NCBI GenBank assembly: GCA_903907955.1
Contig: CAIVPZ010000125.1
Coordinates: forward strand, 26,900 to 90,899
Source: an uncultured Acetobacteraceae bacterium
Lineage (GTDB): Bacteria > Pseudomonadota > Alphaproteobacteria > Acetobacterales > Acetobacteraceae
DNA: 64,000 bases
Reading direction: 5' to 3'
The notes under the pieces are model-generated. The model made no database searches and had not been told where the DNA came from. It saw only the letters and a list, made by a program, of their open reading frames with translations. Within the stretch, counting starts at the first letter, position 1, and every line of letters starts with the position of its first letter. Both the position numbers and the translations under genes were made by a program. Below are positions 51,407-60,323 of the stretch, in pieces.

Positions 51407-52624
51407 ATGCCGATGTCACGCCGCGCGCTGCTGGCAACCGCCGCCGCAACCGCCTTGCCGGTCCGGCCCGCGCGGGCCGAGAAACCAACGCTGAAGATCG
51501 GCGTGCTGACCGATCTGTCCGGCCCGTACAAGGATCTCGCCGGCCCCGGCGCGGTCGATGCGGCCCGGATGGCAGTGGAGGAATCCGGCCTGGCCGCCAA
51601 GGGGATCAACATCGAGGTTCTCTCGGCGAACCACCAGAACAAGGCCGATGTCGGTGCCAGCGTGGCGCGGGAGTGGTACGATCGCGACGGCGTCGACATC
51701 ATCCTGGAAGTGGCGAACTCCGGCGTGGCGCTCGCCGTGGCGGGGGTGACGAAGGAGAAGAACAAGGTCTACATCAATTCCGGCGCGGCGACCTCGGACC
51801 TGACCGGGGCGCAGTGCAACGCCAACACCATTCATTGGGTGTACGACACCTACATGCTGGCGCACTCCACCGGCGCGGCGATGGTGAAGACCGGCGGCGA
51901 TTCCTGGTTCCTCATTGTTGCCGACTATGCCTTCGGCCATGCGCTGCAGCGCGATTCGACCGATTTCGTGCAGAAGGCGGGCGGCACGGTGCTGGGCGCG
52001 GTGCGCTATCCGTTCCCCAGCACCACCGATTTCTCGTCATTCCTGGTGCAGGGGCAGGCTTCCGGCGCCAAGGTGCTGGGTCTGGCCAGTGCCGGCACCG
52101 ACGTGATCAACCTGATCAAGCAGGCGCACGAGTTCGGCATCAAGATGCGCATCGCCGGGCTGCTGATCTTCCTCACCGATGTGCACTCGCTGGGGCTTGA
52201 GGTGTCGCAGGGGCTGACGCTGACCGAGAGCTTCTACTGGGACCTCAACGCCGATACCCGGCGGTTTGCCGACAAGTTCGCCAGGCGCCAGCCCGGCCGG
52301 CGGCCGACCATGGTGCATGCGGGCGTCTATTCGAGCGGGCTGCACTACCTGAAGACGGTGGGCGACATGGGGCTGGCGCAGGCGCGCGCCGACGGTGCCG
52401 CCACGGTCGCGCGGATGAAGGCGACGCCGACCAGCGACGACTGCTTCGGCCCAGGCAGCATCCGCGCCGACGGCCGCAAGCTGTGCCCGGCCTACCTGTT
52501 CGAAGTGAAGAAGCCGAGTGAAAGTAAGGGGCCGTGGGACTACTACAAGCTGCTGGCGACCACGCCGGCCGACGAGGCGTTCCGGCCGCTCTCGGCCAGC
52601 GCCTGCCCGCTGGTCAAAGCCTGA
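51407..52624 (+). CDS. ABC transporter periplasmic substrate-binding protein (LivJ/amide-type)
   Basis: 405-aa binding protein with a Tat-type signal (SRRALLATAAATALPVRPARA) and predicted cleavage after ARA near residue 24. The mature part starts LKIGVLTDLSGPYKDLAGPG, the type I periplasmic-binding fold of HAAT transporters. NKVYINSGAATSDLTGAQCN lies in the middle. AGGGAGAA precedes the ATG at 51407. The ligand is unknown; the family binds branched amino acids, amides, aromatic acids and others. Confidence 0.9.
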   Translation: MPMSRRALLATAAATALPVRPARAEKPTLKIGVLTDLSGPYKDLAGPGAVDAARMAVEESGLAAKGINIEVLSANHQNKADVGASVAREWYDRDGVDIILEVANSGVALAVAGVTKEKNKVYINSGAATSDLTGAQCNANTIHWVYDTYMLAHSTGAAMVKTGGDSWFLIVADYAFGHALQRDSTDFVQKAGGTVLGAVRYPFPSTTDFSSFLVQGQASGAKVLGLASAGTDVINLIKQAHEFGIKMRIAGLLIFLTDVHSLGLEVSQGLTLTESFYWDLNADTRRFADKFARRQPGRRPTMVHAGVYSSGLHYLKTVGDMGLAQARADGAATVARMKATPTSDDCFGPGSIRADGRKLCPAYLFEVKKPSESKGPWDYYKLLATTPADEAFRPLSASACPLVKA

Positions 52625-52735
52625 CCGGCAGCTTCTGACTCCCGCCGGCGGAAGGAACGACAGGGGCCGGTCTTTCCGCCGCCCGGTTCTGCAACTCCAG
52701 CTTCTGAAACGAGCGTGCGGGATGATCCGCCAGCC

Positions 52736-53620
52736 ATGATCACGATCTTCGGGAAACCGCTGCTGCTGCTCTACGGGCAGTTGACGCTGGGGCTGATCAA
52801 CGGCGCGTTCTACGCGCTGCTCTCGCTCGGCCTCGCGGTCATCTTCGGCCTGCTGAACATCATCAACTTCGCGCATGGCGCGCTGTTCATGCTCGGCGGG
52901 TTCGTTGCCTGGGCGCTGCTGGAATACCTCGACATCGGCTACTGGCCCGCTTTGGTGCTGGCGCCGCTGATTGTCGGCGTGTTCGGGGTGGTGATGGAAA
53001 AGACGCTGATCAACCGGCTGTACAAGCTTGACCACCTGTACGGCCTGCTGCTGACCTTTGGCTGCGCCCTGATCATCGAGGGGCTGGCGCGCAACGAGTT
53101 CGGCTCCTCCGGCGTGCCCTACCCGATTCCGGACGAGCTGCGCGGGCCGCTCGACCTGGGCTTCATGATGCTGCCGGCCTATCGCGCCTGGGTGGTGGTG
53201 GCCGCCGCCGGCGTGTGCCTGGCGACCTGGCTGGTGATCGAGAAGACGCGGATCGGATCGACGCTGCGGGCGGCGACCGAGAATGCGCCGCTGGTGCAGG
53301 CTTTCGGCGTGAACGTGCCGCGGCTGATTACGCTGACCTACGGTGCGGGGGTGGCGCTGGCCGCCTTCGCCGGCGTGCTGGCGGCGCCGATCTATTCGGT
53401 CAACCCCAACATGGGGGCCAACTTCATCATCACCGTGTTCGCCGTGGTGGTGATCGGCGGCATGGGCTCGATCCTGGGCTCGATCGTGACCGGGTTCGGC
53501 CTGGGCATCCTCGAGGGGCTGACCAAGGTGTATTATCCCCAGGCCTCGGCGACGGTGGTGTTCATGGTGATGGTGATCGTGCTGCTGGCGCGGCCTGCCG
53601 GCCTGTTCGGAAAGGCCTGA
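52736..53620 (+). CDS. branched-chain-amino-acid-type ABC transporter permease (LivH-like)
   Basis: Inner-membrane permease of 294 aa with about eight helices. The LivH start is GLINGAFYALLSLGLAVIFG then LLNIINFAHGALFMLGGFVA. TLRAATENAPLVQAFGVNVP is the ATPase-contact loop, and the end is VVVIGGMGSILGSIVTGFGL. A gap of 111 bases separates it from the binding-protein gene and holds no obvious feature. It is followed after one base by the LivM-like gene. Confidence 0.93.
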   Translation: MITIFGKPLLLLYGQLTLGLINGAFYALLSLGLAVIFGLLNIINFAHGALFMLGGFVAWALLEYLDIGYWPALVLAPLIVGVFGVVMEKTLINRLYKLDHLYGLLLTFGCALIIEGLARNEFGSSGVPYPIPDELRGPLDLGFMMLPAYRAWVVVAAAGVCLATWLVIEKTRIGSTLRAATENAPLVQAFGVNVPRLITLTYGAGVALAAFAGVLAAPIYSVNPNMGANFIITVFAVVVIGGMGSILGSIVTGFGLGILEGLTKVYYPQASATVVFMVMVIVLLARPAGLFGKA

Positions 53621-53621
53621 G

Positions 53622-54554
53622 ATGCTCGGCTTTACGCGTGCGCAGGCCATCGGCTTCGTGGCGATGGTGGCGGTGATCATCATCGGTCCGGCGGTGCTGT
53701 ATCCGGTGTTCCTGATGAAGGTGCTGTGCTTCGCGTTGTTTGCCTGCGCCTTCAACCTGCTGATCGGCTATGTCGGCCTGCTGAGCTTCGGCCATGCGGC
53801 GTATTTCGGCATGGGCTGCTATGTCACTGCCTGGACGGCAAAGAACCTGGGGCTGTCGGCCGAACTCGCCATCCTGCTGGGCGGGCTGACCGGGGCGGGA
53901 CTGGGCGCGGTGTTCGGTTGGCTGGCGATCCGGCGGTCGGGCATCTACTTCGCCATGATCACGCTGGCGCTGGCGCAGATGGTGTATTTCGTCTGCATCC
54001 AGGCGCCGTTCACCGGCGGCGAGGACGGCATCCAGCAGGTGCCGCGCCCGCCGCTGTTCGGCGCCATCTCCCTGCAGAGCGACATGGCCATGTACTGGCT
54101 GGTGGCGGGGGTGTTCCTGCTCGGTTTCCTGCTGATCCATCGCATCGTGCATTCGCCGTTCGGCCAGGTGCTGAAGGCGATCCGCGAGAACGAGCCGCGC
54201 GCTACCTCGCTGGGCTACCGCACCGACGACTACAAATGGGTGGCGTTCGTGCTGTCGTGCTTTCTCTCCGGCATCGCCGGCGGCACCAAGGCGCTGGTGT
54301 TCGGCATCGCCACGCTGACCGACGTGCATTGGACGATGCATGGCGAGGTGGTGCTGATGGCCCTGGTCGGCGGGCTGGGCACGGTGTTCGGGCCGGTGGC
54401 GGGGGCGCTGATCCTCAACGGGATGGAGAACTACCTGGCGCAGTTCGGCTCCTGGGTGACGGTGACGCAGGGGGTGATTTTTGTTCTGTGCGTGGTGGCG
54501 TTCCGGCGCGGGGTGATCGGCGAGCTTGCGGCGGCGCTGCGGCTGAAGCTGTAG
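53622..54554 (+). CDS. branched-chain-amino-acid-type ABC transporter permease (LivM-like)
   Basis: Second permease, 310 aa. Typical LivM segments are AFNLLIGYVGLLSFGHAAYF, RSGIYFAMITLALAQMVYFV, and the coupling loop VLKAIRENEPRATSLGYRTD. The C-terminal half has MALVGGLGTVFGPVAGALIL. It starts one base after the livH-like stop. A half copy of the dispersed repeat follows the stop. Confidence 0.93.
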   Translation: MLGFTRAQAIGFVAMVAVIIIGPAVLYPVFLMKVLCFALFACAFNLLIGYVGLLSFGHAAYFGMGCYVTAWTAKNLGLSAELAILLGGLTGAGLGAVFGWLAIRRSGIYFAMITLALAQMVYFVCIQAPFTGGEDGIQQVPRPPLFGAISLQSDMAMYWLVAGVFLLGFLLIHRIVHSPFGQVLKAIRENEPRATSLGYRTDDYKWVAFVLSCFLSGIAGGTKALVFGIATLTDVHWTMHGEVVLMALVGGLGTVFGPVAGALILNGMENYLAQFGSWVTVTQGVIFVLCVVAFRRGVIGELAAALRLKL

Positions 54555-54563
54555 GGGTGACCG

Positions 54564-54587
54564 CAGGCCAGGGCGCTGCCCTGGCCG
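54564..54587 (+). repeat. half copy of the two-hairpin repeat
   Basis: AGGCCAGGGC-GCT-GCCCTGGCC forms the first stem of the family, 9 bases after the LivM-like stop. The second stem is absent. Confidence 0.5.
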
Positions 54588-54684
54588 CGCCCGGCCTGCT
54601 GGCGCAGAGTTTGCTTGACGCCGCCCGCGTGCATGCGGATGCACGTGGCCAGCCCCGCCCCCGGGGAGCAGGAGACGGTATCGC

Positions 54685-55722
54685 ATGGCAGCTCAGCACG
54701 ACGGCCCGCAAATCCCCGCCACTTTGATCCCTGGCGACGGCATCGGCCCGGAAATCGTCGAGGCCGTCGTGCAGGTGCTCGACGCCCTTGGCGCGCCGTT
54801 CGCCTGGGATGTGCAGCAGGGCGGCCTTGCCGGCATCACCGCCTGCGGCGATCCGCTGCCGGCGGCGACATTGGCGAGCATCCACCGCACCCGCCTCGCC
54901 CTGAAAGGCCCGCTCACCACCCCGGTGGGCGGCGGTTTCCGCTCGGTCAACGTGCGGTTGCGCGAGGAATTCGGCCTGTATGCCAACGTCCGCCCGGTCC
55001 GCACCATGCTGCCCGGCGGGCGTTACGAAAACATCGATCTGGTGATGGTCCGCGAGAATCTGGAAGGGCTGTATGTCGCCTTCGAGCACTACATTCCGGT
55101 CGGCAACGACCCGCAGGCGGTGGCGATCTCCTCGGGCGTGAACACCAAGGCCGGTTCGCGCCGGATCGCCGAATACGCCTTCGACTACGCAGTGCGGCAC
55201 GGCCGCCGCAAGGTCACCATCGTGCACAAGGCCAACGTGCTGAAAGCCCTGACCGGCATTTTCCTGGATACCGCCCGCGACGTGGCGCGCGCCTATGAAG
55301 GCCGGGTGGCCTGCGACGAACGCATCGTCGATGCCTGCGCCATGCAACTCGTGCTCGATCCGTGGCAGTTCGACGTCATCGTCACCACCAACCTGTTCGG
55401 CGACATCCTGTCCGACCAGATGGCCGGGCTGGTGGGCGGGCTGGGCATGGCTCCGGGCGCCAATATCGGCCCGGACGCGGCGATCTTCGAGGCTGTGCAC
55501 GGCTCGGCCCCCGACATCGCCGGCCAGGGCATCGCCAACCCGCTCGCCCTGCTGCTGGCCGCGGCGATGATGCTGGACCACGCCGGCCGCCCCGACCTCG
55601 ACGCCAGACTGCGCACGGCACTCGACCAGGTGCTGATGCAGGATAACATCCGCACCCGCGACCTCGGCGGCGCCGCATCGACACAGGCGTTCGCGGCGGC
55701 GGTGGTGCGGCGGGTGAAGTAA
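54685..55722 (+). CDS. isocitrate/isopropylmalate dehydrogenase family protein
   Basis: NAD(P)-dependent beta-decarboxylating dehydrogenase of 345 aa. It starts ATLIPGDGIGPEIVEAVVQV. The substrate loop GGGFRSVNVRLREEFGLYAN has the SxNxxLR pattern of isocitrate dehydrogenases rather than isopropylmalate dehydrogenase. VMVRENLEGLY, the HKAN lysine motif and DVIVTTNLFGDILSDQMAGL complete the site. This short form resembles NAD-dependent isocitrate dehydrogenases. Tartrate or homoisocitrate dehydrogenase cannot be excluded. It lies 130 bases downstream of the liv-type genes. Confidence 0.87.
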   Translation: MAAQHDGPQIPATLIPGDGIGPEIVEAVVQVLDALGAPFAWDVQQGGLAGITACGDPLPAATLASIHRTRLALKGPLTTPVGGGFRSVNVRLREEFGLYANVRPVRTMLPGGRYENIDLVMVRENLEGLYVAFEHYIPVGNDPQAVAISSGVNTKAGSRRIAEYAFDYAVRHGRRKVTIVHKANVLKALTGIFLDTARDVARAYEGRVACDERIVDACAMQLVLDPWQFDVIVTTNLFGDILSDQMAGLVGGLGMAPGANIGPDAAIFEAVHGSAPDIAGQGIANPLALLLAAAMMLDHAGRPDLDARLRTALDQVLMQDNIRTRDLGGAASTQAFAAAVVRRVK

Positions 55723-55724
55723 GC

Positions 55725-55783
55725 AAGGCCAGGGGCGCTGCCCCTGGACCCCGCCAAGGGGCAGTGGCCCCTTGGAACCCATT
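55725..55783 (+). repeat. two-hairpin dispersed repeat, copy F
   Basis: AAGGCCAGGGGC-GCT-GCCCCTGG, ACCCCGCC, AAGGGGC-CAGT... closing GGCCCCTT, then GGAACCCATT. It starts 2 bases after the dehydrogenase stop. Together with copy G it forms the arms of a large inverted structure around a palindrome. Confidence 0.85.
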
Positions 55784-55791
55784 ACTTTTAA

Positions 55792-55859
55792 AGGGTTGTT
55801 TTGAGAGGGGCGTGAGGAGATGTTGCAACATCTCCTCACGCCCCTCTCAAAACAACCCT
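55792..55859. terminator. 68-bp perfect palindrome between convergent genes (probable bidirectional terminator)
   Basis: AGGGTTGTTTTGAGAGGGGC... up to TGTTG at 55825 is followed directly by its exact reverse complement 55826-55859, giving two 34-bp arms with no loop. Each arm carries a TTTT run near its outer end. It lies midway between the dehydrogenase gene and bphO, which converge. Transcription from either side would form a very stable hairpin. Confidence 0.75.
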
Positions 55860-55867
55860 CCAAGTAG

Positions 55868-55922
55868 CGGGGTCCAGGGGTCCACTGACCCCTGGCGGGG
55901 TCCAGGGCAGCGCCCTGGCCTT
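55868..55922 (-). repeat. two-hairpin dispersed repeat, copy G
   Basis: Minus-orientation copy with CCAGGGC-GCT-GCCCTGG, ACCCCGCC, AGGGGTC-AGTG-GACCCCTGG, ACCCCG. It lies 2 bases after the bphO stop. It is the mirror partner of copy F. Confidence 0.85.
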
Positions 55923-55924
55923 GC

Positions 55925-56521
55925 TTACTTCGCCGCGCCGAACCACTCGCCGAACACCGCAAACGCCAGCAGCGCCGCGGCGATCATTTCCGCGCGCCGC
56001 TCCGGCGTATCGCCGCAGCGTTCCAGGGCGGCGCAGAATTCCCGCCACATCGCGCCATGCTGCGCCCCGTGGCCGGACAGGAAGCGCCGGCCGGACTCGC
56101 TGCCGGCCGGCAGCAGGTGGTCCAGCCGCCGGGCCAGTTCGCGCCCGCCCAGCGTCGAGCCTTCGATGACATACATCAGCCCCAGCGCCTGGGCCGCGCT
56201 GGGCAGCGCGGGCAGGGCAGGGGGAGCAGGCAGCGGGGGGACGGGGGCGCCGAGGAAGGCGAGGTCGTCGAGCAGCCGCCCGGACCGCCGCCGCGCGGCG
56301 AGGTCGATGCCATAGGGCAGCAGCGACGGCGCCGCCGCCAGCCCGTCTTCAACCGCGCGGTAGAACACGAACAGCCGGCGCAGCAGGGCTGCGTACTCGT
56401 CCCGTTCGATGGTGCCGGCCTGCAACGCGGCCAGACCGGGCAGGTGGTGCAGCCGTTCGTGCGCGGCGGCGGTGGCCTGGCGCAGCGCCATGCGGGCGCC
56501 GGCATCGGCGGTTTCGGCCAT
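55925..56521 (-). CDS. bphO: bacterial heme oxygenase (biliverdin-producing)
   Basis: Cleaves heme to biliverdin, the chromophore of the adjacent phytochrome. 198 aa. The N-terminal helix has the likely proximal heme ligand His21 in ATAAAHERLHHLPG. The distal-helix glycine-rich stretch is LGLMYVIEGSTLGGRELARR, typical of BphO-type enzymes. The ATG at 56521 overlaps the bphP stop (ATGA). Last gene of the ppsR-bphP-bphO run. Confidence 0.9.
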   Translation of the reverse strand: MAETADAGARMALRQATAAAHERLHHLPGLAALQAGTIERDEYAALLRRLFVFYRAVEDGLAAAPSLLPYGIDLAARRRSGRLLDDLAFLGAPVPPLPAPPALPALPSAAQALGLMYVIEGSTLGGRELARRLDHLLPAGSESGRRFLSGHGAQHGAMWREFCAALERCGDTPERRAEMIAAALLAFAVFGEWFGAAK

Positions 56522-58707
56522 CACGGCTCCTTGCTGTCCGCGCCTGCGGCGGCGCGGCGGCTCTGACGGATCAGCTGTTCCAGCACATCCGCGGCGCGGG
56601 TGACGGAGCCGCGCACGCTTTCCAGCAGCTCGGCCATGCGCACCATATCCAGCCCGTCGGTGATCTCCAGGGCGGCGAGTTGGGCGTTCTCGACCACCGA
56701 GGACATCAGCTGGCGGTACAGCATCGCCACGTTCGGGTCGTTGTGGCGCAGGTGGCCGCGGTTGCGCTCGATGACGCTTTCCTGGAAGCGCCGCCGCGCC
56801 GCTTCGGCGGCCTTGCGCTCGCTGAGGTCGGTGAACAGGAACACGAAACCGAGCACCCGGCCAGGGGCGGAGAACACCGGGTCGGCGCGCACCAGCAATG
56901 CACGCGGCCCGGCGCCGGCCTGCAGCGTCACCTCGCCGCGCCAGGTGTGGCGGTGCGTCATCACGTCGCGCAGCCGGTGGCGGATTTCACCCGGCTCGGC
57001 GAAATACGCGGGCAGGTCGTCGAGCCGGTGCAGGGCGTCGCGGGCGTCCGGCAGCATGCGGTGGAAGGCGTCGTTGCCGACCAGGATCTGCCCCTCGGCG
57101 TCGGCGATCACCACCGGCTGCTCGGCCAGCCGGACCTGCCGGCGCACGTCGTCGAGCTGGCTCTGCGCGATCAGCATGTGCACCGCGCGGAACTGCAGCA
57201 CCACGTCGCCCACCGTGTCGCCGATCAGCCGCGCCGCCGCGAGGTCGGCTTGTGTCCAGGGTTCGCTGGTGCCCTCGACCAGCTGGTGCCACTGCGCGAA
57301 GGACCGCCGCGGCGACAGCGTGTCGGGCGTGTCGCCGGGCAGCGCCGGCTTGAACGGGTTGCCGCCCCAGGTGACGGTGCGCACCCGCTCCGGACGGAAC
57401 CACATCAGGTAATCCCCCGGCGCGGTGGAGATGCCGGTGGCGAGCAGGCCGCTGGCGGTGGCGGCGAGCGCCCCGAACGCCGGCGCGTCGAGGCTGAGCG
57501 AGGCGGTGGCGAATACCGGCGCGTGTGCGCGCGCGTCCAGCCAGGCGCCGAGGGCGCGCAATTCCTGGGTGCCGGGCACCTCGCCGGCGGTCAGCACCTG
57601 GCCTTCGAACAGCAACGCCACGCCGCTGGCGCCGACCGGTTGCAGCAGGGTCTGCGGGGTGTCGAACAGGGCGTTGCGCCACTCGCCCTCGCGCGGGATG
57701 GCCTCGATCAGGCGCTGCTCCAGCCGGCGCACCGCCAGCTCGGACTGCGCCTGGGTGAAGCTTTCCAGGGCGGCGATGCGGGTGGCGACGGCTTCGACCA
57801 GCAGTTCGCAGGCGGTCCGCACCTCGATATGCGGCAGCATCGGCGCGTAGTGGTGGCAGGCCACCAGCCCCCACAGCCGGCCGCCGACCACCAGCGAGGC
57901 GACCAGGGTGGCGGAGACGCCCATGTTGCGCATGTACTGGACGTGGATCGGCGACATGCTGCGCAGGAAGCACAGCGACATGTCGAGCTCGCCGCCGGTG
58001 AGCGGCGAGAGGGCGGGGGTCAGCGGCACCGGCTGGTAGCCGGCATCCACCAGCACCCGCACGCGGTTGCGCTCATACAGCCGGCGCGCCATCTGCGGGA
58101 TGTCGGAGGCGGGGTAGCGGTTGCCCAGAAAGGCTTCCAGATCGGCCCGCCGCCGCTCCGAGAACACCTCGCCGTGGCCGTCATCGTCGAAGCGGTAGAC
58201 CATCACCCGGTCGTAGCCGGTGAGGTCGCGGAACAACCGCGCGGTCTCGTCGCCGAGGGTGCGCAGCGAATGGGCGCCGAGGATGGCACGCAGCGCCGCC
58301 TCGATGGGGGCGGAGAGGTCCACCGGCGGGCCGGCGCGCTCCAGTTCGATCAGCAGCCCGCCGCCCGCCGGCCGGTGCAGCAGGGCGTCGAACCCGGCCC
58401 CGGGTTCGCCCAGGCGGCAGCGCAGCGCGGCCGGCAGCAGCGGCTGCGGATCGTCCAGGCAGCGCCGCACCTGGCGGGCGAGGTCGCCGCCAAGCTGGTC
58501 GAGCCGGCGTCCGGCCAGCGGCGCGACCATGCCCAGGAAAGCAGCGGTGTTGGCGCTTTCCTGCACCACCGTGAGGTCGGGCTCGCGCAGCAGCAGCAGC
58601 GCGCCATGCGGCTGAATCGAGCCGGCAAGATGGATCGGCTCCCGTTCGCAGTTCGAGAGGTCGGCCTGCCCGAAGGCGGGCGTGACGATGGGTCCTGTGG
58701 GCGGCAC
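56521..58707 (-). CDS. bphP: bacteriophytochrome with PAS/helical output, no kinase domain
   Basis: Red/far-red photoreceptor of 728 aa. PAS2 domain: Cys20 (SNCEREPIHLAGSIQPHG) is the biliverdin-binding cysteine. GAF: YRFDDDGHGEV, PASDIP (Asp202) and His255 in SPIHVQYMRNMGVSATL, plus His285 in ACHH. PHY: the tongue motifs TVTWGGN and SPRRSFAQW are intact. The C-terminal 220 residues are one PAS domain (QPVVIADAEGQILVGNDAFH) and a helical end. No HisKA or ATPase motif is present. It resembles the PpsR-binding type of phytochrome (RpBphP1-like). GTG start, 18 bases after ppsR. Confidence 0.92.
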   Translation of the reverse strand: MPPTGPIVTPAFGQADLSNCEREPIHLAGSIQPHGALLLLREPDLTVVQESANTAAFLGMVAPLAGRRLDQLGGDLARQVRRCLDDPQPLLPAALRCRLGEPGAGFDALLHRPAGGGLLIELERAGPPVDLSAPIEAALRAILGAHSLRTLGDETARLFRDLTGYDRVMVYRFDDDGHGEVFSERRRADLEAFLGNRYPASDIPQMARRLYERNRVRVLVDAGYQPVPLTPALSPLTGGELDMSLCFLRSMSPIHVQYMRNMGVSATLVASLVVGGRLWGLVACHHYAPMLPHIEVRTACELLVEAVATRIAALESFTQAQSELAVRRLEQRLIEAIPREGEWRNALFDTPQTLLQPVGASGVALLFEGQVLTAGEVPGTQELRALGAWLDARAHAPVFATASLSLDAPAFGALAATASGLLATGISTAPGDYLMWFRPERVRTVTWGGNPFKPALPGDTPDTLSPRRSFAQWHQLVEGTSEPWTQADLAAARLIGDTVGDVVLQFRAVHMLIAQSQLDDVRRQVRLAEQPVVIADAEGQILVGNDAFHRMLPDARDALHRLDDLPAYFAEPGEIRHRLRDVMTHRHTWRGEVTLQAGAGPRALLVRADPVFSAPGRVLGFVFLFTDLSERKAAEAARRRFQESVIERNRGHLRHNDPNVAMLYRQLMSSVVENAQLAALEITDGLDMVRMAELLESVRGSVTRAADVLEQLIRQSRRAAAGADSKEP

Positions 58708-58725
58708 GGCAGCAGTCTCGCTGGG

Positions 58726-60174
58726 TTACTCGCTGTCATCGGCATGCGTGCCGGGAGCCCCATCGAAGCCATAGCGGTTGAGCTTTGCATAGAGGCTTTG
58801 ACGGCTCAGGCCGAGAAGTTCGGCGGCGGCGGTGCGGTTGCCGTCCGAGCGGAGCAGGGCGATCTCGATGCAGTGGCGTTCGACCGCCGCGGATGTCTTC
58901 CGGACCAGCTCGAGCAGCGGCGATTTGCCGATCTGCTCGGTAATGGCGTTCAGCGCCGTGCGCAGGTGGCCCTCGCCTTCCAGCGAGGAGGCGCCGCGGC
59001 TGGCGTCGCGGATCAGCACGCCGAAATACTGCGGCTTGCTGTCGGCGTTGCCGACGGCGGCGACCTCGACATCGGTGTCGATGCCGAGTTCGCCCTGGAT
59101 GGTGGTGGAGAACATCCGCACCGCCCCGTGCCGGTGCACGTTGGCGAGCAGCACGGTGAGGTTGGCGCCCGGGCGCGACAGCCAGCGGCCCAGGCGTTCG
59201 CCGACCACCGATCCGGTGCCGCCAAGCTGGACCAGGTCGAGGAAGGCGCGATTGGCCCGGCGGATGACCCCCTGGTGGTCGATCAGCACGAAGCCTTCCG
59301 GCAGGCGGTCGATGATGTCCTCGAACGGCAAGGCGGGAGCCTGCGGCGCGTCGGGCTGGACGCCGCCGGCCGGGCTGAGCTGAAGCAGGAAGGCCGGCCC
59401 CGGCCCGGCGGCCATCAGCGAGGCGCGCACCACCCAGGGGTCGCGGTTGGGGCCGATATGCACCATCATGCCGGGGGCGCGGCCCTGCTGGCGCACGCGC
59501 AGCAGCATGGCCTGGAAGGGTTCCTGCTGCTTGGGCGCGATCTCGCGCAGGAACTCCCAGCCCGGCGCCAGGCCGAGGGCGCGGATGGCGGCCGGGTTGG
59601 CCTCGACGATGCGCAGGTTTTCCGCCTTGACCAGCAGCACGGCCTCGTTGGAGGCGTCGAACAGCAGGCGCGAGCGGGTTTCGATTTCGCGCAGCTTCCA
59701 GTAGTCCTGCTCGCGGGCGTGCTGGGCGGCGATCAGGCGGGATTGCAGCTCGGCGACCGCCTGCAGGTTCTTGCCGATGGCGATCAGGCCGGCTTTGCCG
59801 CCCAGGCGGACGGTGGTGTATTCGATCGGCAGTTCGAGCCCGCTGGGGAAGCGCTGGGTGACCTGGCGGAAGGCGGAGACCCCGATGGCGCGGGCGTCCT
59901 CGATCATGCGGCGCACCGCGTCGCCGCCGACCTCGCCGACCGTGTCGGCCCAGGGGCGGCCGACCCAGTCGCGCATCGCCTCGCCCAGCGAGGCGGCGGA
60001 GACGGCGCCGGAGAAGGCCACGGACAGGGAGGCGTCGCGGATGACCCCGTCGAGATCAAGGATGAGGGTGACATCGGGTTCGCCGGCGTTCAGGCGGGAC
60101 ATCACCGTGGTGTCGCCACCAGGCTTCCTGGTTTCGCGGTGCGGTCCGCCGATCAGACGCGTATCTTCCGGCAT
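58726..60174 (-). CDS. ppsR: PpsR/CrtJ-type transcriptional regulator
   Basis: Redox- and light-linked repressor of photosynthesis, carotenoid and bacteriochlorophyll genes, which binds TGT-N12-ACA palindromes. Three PAS-like regions are visible: VTLILDLDGVIRDASLSVAF near the N-terminus, LLFDASNEAVLLVKAENLRI in the middle and DIIDRLPEGFVLIDHQGVIR. A Fis-type helix-turn-helix follows at the C-terminus (DGNRTAAAELLGLSRQSLYA). The chosen ATG gives 482 aa, the normal PpsR size. A TTG at 60249 would add 25 residues. No cysteine is evident in the DNA-binding domain, where CrtJ has its redox cysteine. Confidence 0.92.
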   Translation of the reverse strand: MPEDTRLIGGPHRETRKPGGDTTVMSRLNAGEPDVTLILDLDGVIRDASLSVAFSGAVSAASLGEAMRDWVGRPWADTVGEVGGDAVRRMIEDARAIGVSAFRQVTQRFPSGLELPIEYTTVRLGGKAGLIAIGKNLQAVAELQSRLIAAQHAREQDYWKLREIETRSRLLFDASNEAVLLVKAENLRIVEANPAAIRALGLAPGWEFLREIAPKQQEPFQAMLLRVRQQGRAPGMMVHIGPNRDPWVVRASLMAAGPGPAFLLQLSPAGGVQPDAPQAPALPFEDIIDRLPEGFVLIDHQGVIRRANRAFLDLVQLGGTGSVVGERLGRWLSRPGANLTVLLANVHRHGAVRMFSTTIQGELGIDTDVEVAAVGNADSKPQYFGVLIRDASRGASSLEGEGHLRTALNAITEQIGKSPLLELVRKTSAAVERHCIEIALLRSDGNRTAAAELLGLSRQSLYAKLNRYGFDGAPGTHADDSE

Positions 60175-60309
60175 GGGTTCAAACCTGTCCCCGAGTGTCG
60201 GACCTGTCAGGCCCGGGGGGTTCGGGCCGCACGATTCGTCAAGAGCCAATTATTAAGACTACGCTTTGAAGTCGGCGTACAGTCAAGCAACGCAAGGCTC
60301 TTCGGCGAA

Positions 60310-60323
60310 TTGATCCGGATCAA
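60310..60323. promoter_or_regulatory. perfect FNR/FixK-type box upstream of ppsR
   Basis: TTGATCCGGATCAA matches the FNR/FixK consensus TTGAT-N4-ATCAA exactly and lies within a 22-bp perfect palindrome (60306-60327). Its centre is about 142 bases before the ppsR ATG, inside the ppsR leader region. A start site about 41 bases downstream of the box centre would fall near 60275. I see only weak core promoter elements there. Confidence 0.7.
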
